A stretch of 64,000 bases of DNA, from the NCBI GenBank assembly GCA_035048485.1, contig CM068580.1, forward strand, positions 61,087,983-61,151,982, in the 5' to 3' direction. The number at the start of each line of letters is the position of its first letter. The stretch's first letter is position 1. Source of the DNA: Pteria penguin (Eukaryota > Mollusca > Bivalvia > Pterioida > Pteriidae). Below, piece by piece: positions 33,378 through 43,780 of this stretch. The notes below the pieces were generated by a model. That model was not told where the DNA came from, searched no databases, and was given only the letters and a program-made list of their open reading frames with translations. A program made the position numbers and the translations under genes.

Positions 33378-36300
33378 ATAGATGATATAAGAATAGTTTC
33401 TTTCAACTGCCAAGGACTAGGTAATTTTGAGAAAAGAAAAGATGTTTTTGATTATTATAGAAAACTAAAGTTTGACATAATATGTATACAGGATACACAC
33501 TTTAGTAAAGAAAAGGAGAATGATATTCGAAACCAATGGGGATATGAGTGCTATTTTAGCTCCTATGCCTCAAATGCCAGAGGTGTGGTAATTCTTATGA
33601 ATAACTCTTTTGAATACAAAGTATTAAAGCAAACAAATGATCAATATGGCAATTTTTTAGCACTTACCATATATATGGAAAATAGAACTATTAATTTGAT
33701 TACAATATATGGTCCAAATAATGATAACCCAGGCTTTTTTAATGATATTACGAGTTTCATAGATAATTCTGGGTGTGATAACACAATTTTAGTCGGTGAT
33801 TTTAACCTTGTTCTGGATCCATTGATGGATTATTATAATTACTTGCATATTAATAATCCTAGAATTAGAGAATGTGTGCTTGAAATGATAGATAATTACA
33901 GTTTTGCTGACGTCTTTAGAGAGTATTATGCTGAGAGAAAGCAATACACATGGCGTAAAAGTAATCCCCTTAAACAATCTAGACTAGATTTTTTCTTGGT
34001 TACAGAGTCACTTTTACCTTCGATAAAGAATACCTTAATTTTAACAAGCTATAGATCAGATCACTCCCCAATAACACTTATACTGAAACTTAATGAATTT
34101 ACCCATGGCAAAGGGTTGTGGAAATTTAATAATAGCCTTCTTTATGATAAGGAATATAAAGAAATAATACATAAGTGTATCAATGATATAAAATGTTTTT
34201 ACTCATTACCCGTTTATAATCATGTTAAAATTGACACCATCCCTAATAATGAAATACAATTTGTCTTGAATGACCAAATATTTCTTGAAATATTACTTAT
34301 GGAAATCAGAGCAAAAACATTGTCATATTCTAGTTATACGAAGAAATTTGCAAATCTTGAAAAGAAAGACTAAATAATGAAATTATAAGGCTAGAACAAA
34401 GTATAGAAATGCATGAAAATGAAAGAAAAGAAAAGAAAAAAGAATTAGAAGATATAAGAAACAGAAAATTAAAAGGAAATGTCATAAGATCTAGAATTAA
34501 ATGGATTGAAAAAGGTGAAAAACCAACCAATTATTTTTGTCATTTAGAATCTCGACATTACTCATCTAAATTAATTCCAAAGCTTGTTGACGGAGAAAAA
34601 TCTATTTCTGATCAAAAAGAAATTCTATCAGAAGTAAGAAACTTTTATAAAAAATTATATCAGAAAAATAGCAATATTGATGATGATATTGACTTGAAGC
34701 AAAATATGAGTGGTATACAATTCAGTAAATTGTCTGAATTAGATAGTAATAGACTTGAAGGAGTATTAACTTTTGAGGAAGCCACTGAGACATTAAAACA
34801 CATGCGTAATAATAAAAGCCCGGGAAGCGATGGTTTCTCAAGTGAATTTTTCAAAATATTCTGGGGACATCTCGGACAATTTGTAGTACGTTCTCTCAAT
34901 TTTAGCTATAACTCTAATGAATTATCTGTAACGCAAAAACAAGGAATAATTACTTGTATCCCAAAAGACGGAAAACCAAGACAATTTATAAAAAACTGGC
35001 GTCCTATTTCATTATTAAATGTAGTATGTAAAATAGGGTCCGGTTCTATTGCAGCAAGAATGAAATCAGTACTTCCTAACATTATTAGTACCAATCAAAC
35101 TGGTTTCATACCAGGGAGATACATAGGAGAAAATACTCGCCTCATCTATGATTTAATGCTTTTTCCAGAGAAAAATGACATACCTGAAACGTTACTAATG
35201 ATCGATTTTGAGAAAGCTTATGATTCGGTGTCTTGGGGATTTATTAGTAAAACATCAAAATTATTCAATTTTGGACCATCAATCATAAAGTGGATAAGTA
35301 CTTTTCAATTTAACTCTATATCTGCTGTGATTCAGTCAGGATTTTTATCACCTTTCTTCAAAGTCGAAAGAGGCTGTAGGCAAGGGGATCCCATATCTAG
35401 CTATATATTTCTTTTATGTGCTGAGGTTCTCTCTTTAAAAATAAGACAGAATGATATAATAAAAGGAATCCCTATTGACAATAATGTATATAGACTTTCT
35501 CAATACGCTGATGATACTACTTTAATTCTTGATGGATCTTAAATCTCAATAAGAACAGCTATAGATATTTTACAAGAGTATTATAAATTGTCGGGTTTGA
35601 AAATTAATGTTTCAAAAACACAGATAGTATGGATTGGTAATAAAAGATTTAGCAATGATGTTATATGTCCTGACCTAGGACTTGATTGGACAACACACTT
35701 CAAACTCCTAGGTATTGAATTTGATGCTGATTTGACTAAAATTAACTTCCTGAATTATGATAAAAGAATTGTTAAAATTAAGTCTATCATCAAACAATGG
35801 TCTAAGCGTCAACTCACGCCGTTTGGTAGATTAACATTAGTAAAATCTTTATTGATCTATCAATTTAATCATTTATTCATATCTCTTCCAAATCCAGATA
35901 TTTAATTTATAAATCAGTTAAACTCTATACTATTTGAATTTCTTTGGAATGGTAAAGTTGATAAGGTAAAGCGTAAGGTTATTGTCCAAGAATATGAATA
36001 TGGGGGTTTAAAGATGATTGAACTAACTAGCTATATCAAAGCACTCAAAACTACATGGATAAGATTGGCTGTCATTAACAAACTCTATTTTTCCTATAGA
36101 TAAAATTATGGATTATGGAATCTCATATATAGAAACAATTATTGAAAATATAGAAAACCCTTTTTGGAAAGATGTTTTAAGTGCATGGGCTGATATACAC
36201 AAAAAAAAAAAAGAAACTCAAAATATATGCAATTGGGAACAGATAATTACACAGCCTATTTGGTACAATCCGCAACTACTCGTAGATAATAAACCAATAT

Positions 36301-37158
36301 ATTTTCCAACTTTGTATGAAAAAGGAATAAAGTATGTTAATGATTTTCTGCATGATAATGGCAATTTCCTTGAATATTATGAGTTTTCAGTACGATATGA
36401 CGTTCAATTTAATTTTTTAAGTTATATGTCAATTATTGCGATTTTAAAAAGAATGAAAAATAAAAATCACATCATGGATGATAGTCATAAAGCTGCATAT
36501 CCCATGATACCTTCAAATATAAATATTTTCCTCCAATCAAAAAGAGGAGCGAGAGCCATGTATGACATACTTAAAAAAATAATATTAAACCGTCTGCACA
36601 GTCTAAGTGGATAAGTATTGTACCGATTTCAGACATAGAATGGAAAAAGATTTATATGTTTTCATGTTTAAGTGTCAAATGTCCAAAACTAAAATGGTTT
36701 CAATTTCAAATAAATCATCATATTCTTGGTACTAATGAATTATTGTATAAAATTAGAAAATCTGACAACCCTCTCTGTACCTTTTGTAAGACTGAAATTG
36801 AATCAATACATCATATTTTATGGGACTGTCACCATGTTCAGAAGCTAATTCATGACTTCTCTGATATTTGCAGAAAACAAAATATCGTATTTAACCCTAC
36901 AAATAAGGAGTTTATTTTTGGTTCTATTATTCCATCACAAGTAGCATATTTTTGGTTCTATTATTCCATCACAAGTAGCATTTTCTTATTACGATACGTT
37001 ATTATATATATCGGGCAAAATGCTGTGATGAAAGATTATCTATTTATCATTTGATGTTAGATCTTAAACGATTGTATATTTTACAAAAATCTATGCTGAA
37101 AGAAAATGATAATGAATTTGATAGAGTTTGGTCACCATGGTCCTTTTTGAGTAGTTGA
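33378..37158 (+). pseudogene. LINE ORF2 (L1/Tx1-like): AP endonuclease, reverse transcriptase, zinc knuckle
   Basis: The AP endonuclease runs from DIRIVSFNCQGLG (33378) through IICIQDTHF, LVGDFNLVLDP and YRSDHSPI (to about 34080). The reverse transcriptase (34409-35540) has NNKSPGSDGFSSEFF, NWRPISLLNVVCKI, LLMIDFEKAYDSVSW (motif A), RGCRQGDPISSYIF (motif B, with D where C is usual) and QYADDTTLILDG (motif C). The tail ends with a C-x2-C-x8-H-x4-C knuckle (CTFCKTEIESIHHILWDC, about 36776-36830) and stop TGA at 37156. Damage: a frameshift near 34360, a TAA directly after LDGS (35540), a TAA at 35903, and frameshifts near 36090 and 36620. No part can make a full enzyme. Few changes relative to length suggest a fairly young copy. 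Confidence 0.9.
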
Positions 37159-37738
37159 AATAATTCCCTTTTTTTCAGTGAAATACATGTACAAGCAAAT
37201 AAACTATGTGCACATGATGTAATATGTGTGATAACATGTCAAGTAATATAATCACACGTCTCATGTAAGTTATGTTTATTGTGTGTGTGTGTATATATAT
37301 CTATATAAACACCCTTCCTTCTCCTACTACTCTCTATCCACCACTCTCCTTCTTTCTACTTTCTACAAAAAATTTTGTTTTGTCATATTTGATAATATTA
37401 ACTTAATGTTTAATATATATATTAATTATGACATTCAAAACAAAAAAAGTGCCTTTCCTTTTCATTAAATCCTCTGTGCCTTTCGACTGAAAATCTTTAG
37501 AGCTTACTATAGAAAACGTTTCAGAAAATTTACGATACATAAAGCAGACGAGTGTTGCCATTATTCTTTTTCTTCGTAATCAAGTTCGCTAAGTCAGGCT
37601 TAATTTCATTGGTCAGTTGGTTTGTAGTATATTGAATAATTTTCGATAAGCGGCGCCATCAAAACCCGCGACCTTTGAATGCAATCAGTCAAGGGGAGAG
37701 AGAAGTTTACGTCGCGCATCCGCTTGACTAATGAAGGT
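37159..37738 (+). other. LINE 3' region and flank
   Basis: AT-rich sequence with (GT)/(TA) tracts near 37280-37305, and an A-rich run CAAAACAAAAAAAG at 37438-37451 that may mark the LINE poly-A. About 290 bp of further sequence of unknown origin precedes the satellite at 37739. Whether that part belongs to the LINE cannot be decided here. Confidence 0.5.
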
Positions 37739-40035
37739 GTTATTCTGTAGAGTCTGATCTATATTCTCCTCTGACTAAATCGCGATGTACTCTGTTATTC
37801 CGTAGAGTATGATCTCTAATCTCCTCTTACTAAATCGTGGTGTACTCTGTTATGCCGTAGAGTCTGATCTCTATTCTCCTCTTACTAAATCGTGGTGTAC
37901 TCTGTTATGCCGTAGAGCCTGATCTCTAATCTTCTCTTATAAATCATGGTGTACTCTGTTATGCCGTAGAGTCTGATCTCTAATCTCCTCTTACTAAATC
38001 GCGGTGTACTCTTTTATTCCGTAGAGTCTGATCTCTATTCTACTCTTACTAAATCATGGTGTACTCTGTTATGCCGTAGAATCTGATCTCTTATCTCCTC
38101 TTACTAAATCGTGGTGTACTCCGTTATGCCGTAGAGCCTGATCTCTATTCTCCTCTTACTAAATCGTGGTGTACTCTGTTATGCCGTAGAGCCTGATCTC
38201 TAATCTTCTCTTATAAATCATGGTGTACTCTGTTATGCCGTAGAGTCTGATCTCTAATCTCCTCTTACTAAATCACGGTGTACTCTGTTATTCCGTAGAG
38301 TCTGATCTCTATTCTCCTCTTACTAAATCGCGGTGTACTCTGTTATGCCGTAGAGCCTGATCTCTAATCTCCTCTCACTAAATCGTGGTGTACTCTGTTA
38401 TGCCGTAGAGTCTGATCTCTATTCTCCTCTTACTAAATCATGGTGTACTCTGTTATGCCGTAGAGTCTGATCTCTATTCTCCTCTTACTAAATCATGGTG
38501 TACTCTGTTATTCCGTAGAATATGATCTCTATTCTCCTCTTACTAAATCATGGTGTACTCTGTTATTCCGTAGAGCCTGATCTCTATTCTCCTCTTACTA
38601 AATCATGGTGTACTCTGTTATGCCGTAGAGCCTGATCTCTATTCTCCTCTTACTAAATCATGGTGTACTCTGTTATACCGTAGAGTCTGATCTCTAATCT
38701 CCTCTTACTAAATCGTGGTGTACTCTGTTATGCCGTAGAATATGATCTCTAATCTCCTCTTACTAAATCATGGTGTACTCTGTTATTCCGTAGAATATGA
38801 TCTCTATTCTCCTCTTACTAAATCATGGTGTACTCTGTTATGCCGTAGAGCCTGATCTCTATTCTCCTCTTACTAAATCATGGTGTACTCTGTTATTCCG
38901 TAGAGCCTGATCTCTATTCTCCTCTTACTAAATCATGGTGTACTCTGTTATTCCGTAGAGTCTGATCTCTATTCTCCTCTTACTAAATCATGGTGTACTC
39001 TGTTATGCCGTAGAGTCTGATCTCTAATCTCCTCTTACTAAATCGTGGTGTACTCTGTTATGCCGTAGAGTCTGATCTCTATTCTCCTCTTACTAAATCG
39101 TGGTGTACTCTGTTATGCCGTAGAGTCTGATCTCTATTCTCCTCTTACTAAATCATGGTGTACTCTGTTATGCCGTAGAGCCTGATCTCTAATCTCCTCT
39201 TACTAAATCGCGATGTACTCTGTTATGCCGTAGAGCCTGATCTCTATTCTCCTCTTACTAAATCGCGGTGTACTCTGTTATGCCGTAGAGCCTGATCTCT
39301 ATTCTCCTCTTACTAAATCGTGGTGAACTCTGTTATGCCGTAGAGTCTGATCTCTATTCTCCTCTTACTAAATCGCGGTGTACTCTGTTATGCCGTAGAG
39401 TCTGATCTCTATTCTCCTCTTACTAAATCGCGGTGTACTCTGTTATGCCGTAGAGCCTGATCTCTAATCTCCTCTTACTAAATCGCGGTGTACTCTGTTA
39501 TGCCGTAGAGTCTGATCTCTAATCTCCTCTTACTAAATCGCGGTGTACTCTGTTATGCCGTAGAGTCTGATCTCTAATCTCCTCTTACTAAATCGCGGTG
39601 TACTCTGTTATGCCGTAGAGTCTGATCTCTATTCTCCTCTTACTAAATCGCGGTGTACTCTGTTATGCCGTAGAGCCTGATCTCTATTCTCCTCTTACTA
39701 AATCGCGGTGTACTCTGTTATGCCGTAGAGCCTGATCTCTAATCTCCTCTTACTAAATCGCGGTGTACTCTGTTATGCCGTAGAGCCTGATCTCTAATCT
39801 CCTCTTACTAAATCGCGGTGTACTCTGTTATGCCGTAGAGTCTGATCTCTATTCTCCTCTTACTAAATCGCGGTGTACTCTGTTATGCCGTAGAGTCTGA
39901 TCTCTATTCTCCTCTTACTAAATCATGGTGTACTCTGTTATGCCGTAGAGTCTGATCTCTATTCTCCTCTTACTAAATCATGGTGTACTCTGTTATGCCG
40001 TAGAGTCTGATCTCTATTCTCCTCTTACTAAATGG
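37739..40035 (+). repeat. 55-bp minisatellite, second module (main array, about 41 copies)
   Basis: Tandem units of 55 bp run up to TTACTAAATGG at about 40035. Variant sites are C/T before CTGATC, ATTCTCC/AATCTCC, CGTGG/CATGG/CGCGG, and TGCCG/TTCCG. CATGG units dominate about 38420-38990, CGCGG units dominate 39240-39880, and CATGG returns in the last units, so variants are locally homogenised. No open reading frame is conserved; 55 is not a multiple of three. Confidence 0.97.
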
Positions 40036-40752
40036 TGGTGACAAGGCCTCTGCCTTTCGCATGATTTTCATATTGGAGCCTGCTTCGCAATATACGCATT
40101 TGCAATTGGTAATATTAAATATTTTGAATGTTTACGTTTTGTCGTGAGAAACAACTAGCGATTTGCCAATTTGGGATTAAATGAATTCAGTACCGCTCAA
40201 CTCTTCACCTCTGATAATTTTCTCATCTACACATTTCCATTAAAAAGATTTTTCTCTGAATAATTGCAAGCGTTTTATGACATTGATCTAATCATTTTTC
40301 TTTCCATTTACGGCACTTACGGACATAAAAACATTTTATTTTGTCATCAACGTTTGTACACAAGAATCAATATGTATTGACCGTACAATATCAGTTAAAT
40401 GAGCACATAGCAAAGATAGTGTCACGAAAGGAAGATCTTTACAATATACATGTATTTTTATTCGAATATTTTGACGACAATATGTCAATACAATCTTTGA
40501 CAAGTACTAAATAAACTATCACCTGTCAATTGATAAAGCTCTTTAAACCCTTTCTCCTTATGGGTGAGTATAATATTTCTAACTTGTACTGTTCAACAAA
40601 AGGACAAATTATTATAGGTTCATTCTTACTATTTCCTAATATTGATTTATCTAATCCAATGAAGTTAAAGTCAAGGTCAAGGAAGCCACACCTACCAACG
40701 ACAGTAAAAATGCTGCGGCGTATTTAGACATTATTTTACCTTACAAAATTAA
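40036..40752. other. intergenic, nothing recognised
   Basis: AT-rich sequence following the satellite. The 65-codon frame at 40530 has no recognisable domain. Confidence 0.4.
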
Positions 40753-41016
40753 GCCGGCGTGGCCTAGTGGTATCGCACTCGCCTCCTGATCGGGAGGCCG
40801 GGGTTAGAGTCCCGCTCTGGTCATGCCGGTTTCCTGTCTTTCGGATGAGACAGTAAAAACCGAGGCCCCGTGTCGTGGTATGCATGACACGTTAAAAATC
40901 CCTCACTGCTTCGGGTGGGTCCGGTACAAAGGTCAAAATTTGTATGCCCGCATCAGATGCCGTCACCATGTGCGTGAAATATTCGTGGTGTGACGTTAAA
41001 CAAAAATCAATCAATC
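40753..41016 (+). repeat. tRNA-derived SINE, well preserved
   Basis: The tRNA-like head has box A TGGCCTAGTGG (40760-40770) and box B GGGTTAGAGTCCCG (40801-40814). The body includes CTTTCGGATGAGACAGTAAA, CCGTGTCGTGGTATGCATG and TCCCTCACTGCTTCGGGTGG. It ends in ATCAATCAATC, a (TCAA)n-type tail. The copy at 48105-48367 is in the same orientation and closely similar. Confidence 0.9.
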
Positions 41017-41930
41017 TTACAAAATTGATGGGTCAACTGAACACCTCATACTTTTACAAACGATACGAATCCAATTTCAGATCAACAACCATTTTCACCA
41101 TTATTGGTAACAAGTATGCTATCATCGTCTGCTGTTTTCATATCTTGGTCGATACGTTATGGCATAGCAAGCTCAAACTACCATGACTATAATTGTTCTG
41201 ATGGCAAAGCTACTTTCATATAAATAGCTGGGATATATAAATGTAAAAAAACAATATCACTGCGGAAGTTCTGTTACTGTTCTATACAAACCTCTTATAC
41301 CATTTCGTATCTCGTTCCCCAAAAATATTAAGTGCTATTGTAGATTGCGAGCTTTTTTTTTTTACCTTTTTGAACACCAATTTGACAACGTATTATCTTC
41401 ATTGATGATTACTTCTGGGTGTAAGTGACAGGCGTTTCCAGCAAACAGGTAAATTCTTACCCTCACTCTCTATTGGGGATTTATATACGCGTCTATGAAA
41501 ATGTCCTTTTGTTTGTTTTCTACTTGTTCTTCAGTTTTGCGGGTTTTGTTTTGTTTAATTTTTGTCATACGGCTTCCTGAGTTTTGGACTACCGAGTCTG
41601 TCTTATCCATCTTCTAATATAACACAGCTGACCACACCCATCATGATAACTGTTCTTATGCGTAATGTAATGAGAAAATTTCGGGTATAAAAGTATTAAG
41701 AGAGTTTTGATGGTTTAAACATGAAAAGAGACTTATTCAAGTTTTACAGAATTAAAGTAAACGAGTTAAACTTCGCTGTAGTGTAATGTTTGCAGTATAA
41801 AACCCACATGACCATATAATTTACATTTTATAATTTACTAGTGCTTTTATATCTAAATTTACCTTACAGACTGGTTTGTTTGGTATATATTACTTTGTTG
41901 GCTAATTTATAATCCTTACTCTTGGGTAAA
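41017..41930. other. intergenic, nothing recognised
   Basis: Non-coding DNA leading into the Penelope-like element. About 41515-41615 has GTCATACGGCTTCCTGAGTT-type sequence that may be a faint relative of the Penelope-like tail. Confidence 0.35.
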
Positions 41931-42029
41931 TTTAGTAATAAGTTTGCACTTCAAATATTTATACATTCGATTACTAAAGTTTCGACCTTGAGCATCAACG
42001 AAGTTGTTGAAATTCGCTTGGTCACCAAA
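41931..42029 (+). repeat. upstream direct repeat (pLTR-like) of Penelope-like element
   Basis: TTTAGTAATAAGTTTGCACT...TTTATACATTCGATTAC...TTGAGCATCAACGAAGTTGT corresponds to 43681-43777 downstream of the RT (TTTGGCAATGAGCTTGCTCT...TTTATACATTCGGTGTT...ATTGAACAATTCTGAAGAAA). Penelope-like elements commonly carry such partial tandem copies as pseudo-LTRs. Confidence 0.55.
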
Positions 42030-42959
42030 TAGATACACATATATATGTTTTGCAAGGAATTATGTAAAGCACTAGATTTTCTCATGAATAATATTTTTGT
42101 GCAATTTTATGGCAAGATATATCAACAAATATTTGGGATTCCTATGGGTACTAACTGCGCATCTCTGATAGCAGATTTACTTCTTTGTTGTTATGAGAGG
42201 GATTTTATGGTTTCTATTCAAAAATCAAAACGTTTCGACCTCATTAACAAATTTAATAATACTTGCAGATATCTGGATGACATTTTGGTTATCGACAACC
42301 CTGAATTCGAACAATTTATATCAGAAATATATCCACCAGAGCTCAAATTGAATAAAGCTAATACTTGAGATAAATCTACACCTTTCTTAGATTTGAACAT
42401 CAAAATTATCAACCACTTAATATATATTAATATTTATGATAAACGTGAGGATTTTGGATTTCCTATTGTAAATTTTCCTTACTTGGATGGCGATGTCCCT
42501 CGACTCCCATCATATGGTATCTATATATCTCAATTAGTTCGATTTGTCAGAGGCTGCACCGCTGTTTTGGACTTTCATAAACGAAATTTACAAATTACTA
42601 CTAAACTTTTAACACAGGGTTACAGATATCACAAGCTAAGAAAAACATTCGGCAAATTCTTCAGATTTTATTCAGAACTTCTATCTAAATTTGGAAATAT
42701 TTCTTTTCAACACTATGTATCCAATGGAATTTCCCATCCTAATTTTTACGGTGATTTCGTATATAAACTAAGGAAAGTAAAAAGCTCCGACAACGTTATT
42801 TTATCATGTAATAAAATAGTCAAACGTCTTCTAAATAGACAATATGACACTGAGATCATCAAAAAGACTATAGGTCTTGTATTTGGCCCCTCTACAGCCT
42901 TATGCAGACTTTTACTTGAACGTTGCCCGCTGATTAACAGGGCGGTGGGGACTATATGA
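42030..42959 (+). pseudogene. Penelope-like reverse transcriptase, 5'-truncated
   Basis: The frame from 42045 gives ELCKALDFLMNNIFVQFYGK, IFGIPMGTNCASLIADLLL (motif B region) and CRYLDDILVIDNPEF (catalytic YLDD), then YPPELKLNKANT. A TGA at 42366 breaks it; in the same frame it continues as DKSTPFLDLNIKI, YDKREDFGFPIVNFPYLDG, YGIYISQLVRFVRG, LLTQGYRYHKLRKTFGKFF and HPNFYGDFVYKLRKV, to TGA at 42957. This block is shared by many mollusc and lancelet retroelement proteins that I recall as Penelope-like. The N-terminal third is missing and abuts the upstream direct repeat. No GIY-YIG endonuclease is visible. Apart from one nonsense codon the frame is intact. Confidence 0.75.
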
Positions 42960-43780
42960 CGGGCCTTGTCCAAACCTCTTTCAGAGGAGACATGGTCCTG
43001 AACCTCGGCCCCTCTGACTGTTAGTCGGGACTCCTACAGATATAGGGTCTTAGCTCGCTTTCAGACTGGCAGAGCACGGTTTATCATGTTGATGTCGCAT
43101 ATATTTTTATATCATTATGTGTTTTACAATAACTTACGTGTTTATATTTTTATGACCTCTCAATATGCGATACCTGTTGATCCTTGTTCTTTACATGGAG
43201 GATTATTTATAAATTTTTAAATGTACCTCCTTTGATTTTTCTGCTGTTACAGTGAGTGGGAAGGTGGGCCCGTAAACCGGTTAACCACACCATTTGTTTG
43301 GCTTTTGTCAAATTAAATGACCGTCCTAAGTCGGTATCGTTATTGCACTACAATCAAATATTTTTGTAATGTGTTATATGTGCTAGTATATTAATTATAT
43401 TCATATGTTGTATAGCTCCATGGTGACTTCTGCCACATAACTGAGCCAGTAACTCCTCTTTTTCCTTTGATATTAATTTTTACCACTGAGTCGATGTTTT
43501 TGCTGGTGGACTGTTATGTCCCGAGGTTGTTTTAAGCTTATTTTGCAATATCTCTGCACTGACCCGAATTATTTTCTTCTAATTTATTGTAAAAATTTTG
43601 TAAATTAATCTAGAACTAAAGAGTATCTCCCTCATGCATAACTCTGACCTTAGTTTGATTTTGGGGCTCTTTTCAGTCAATTTGGCAATGAGCTTGCTCT
43701 TCAACTGTTTATACATTCGGTGTTCAATTTTGGGGCATTGAACAATTCTGAAGAAACATAAGTTGTCGAACTGAGCATAT
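42960..43780 (+). mobile_element. Penelope-like element 3' tail and downstream pLTR-like repeat
   Basis: Directly after the RT come ACGGGCCTTGTCCAAACCTC, GTTAGTCGGGACTCCTACAG, AGTGAGTGGGAAGGTGGGCC, TGACCGTCCTAAGTCGGTAT and GCTCCATGGTGACTTCTGCC. All recur in order at 46385-47095. The last 100 bp (43681-43777) is the direct repeat of 41931-42025 and contains TTCTGAAGA...GTTGTCGAA, a possible decayed hammerhead core. Confidence 0.65.

Noticed and set aside
27923..40035. CRISPR-like array (regular 55-bp repeats)
   Set aside because: Units are head-to-tail tandem with no unique spacers, and the context is eukaryotic.
40753..40830. Functional tRNA gene
   Set aside because: Box A and box B are present, but the segment continues into a repeated SINE body and recurs at 48105, 29913, 24833 and 63560; no acceptor-stem pairing was established.
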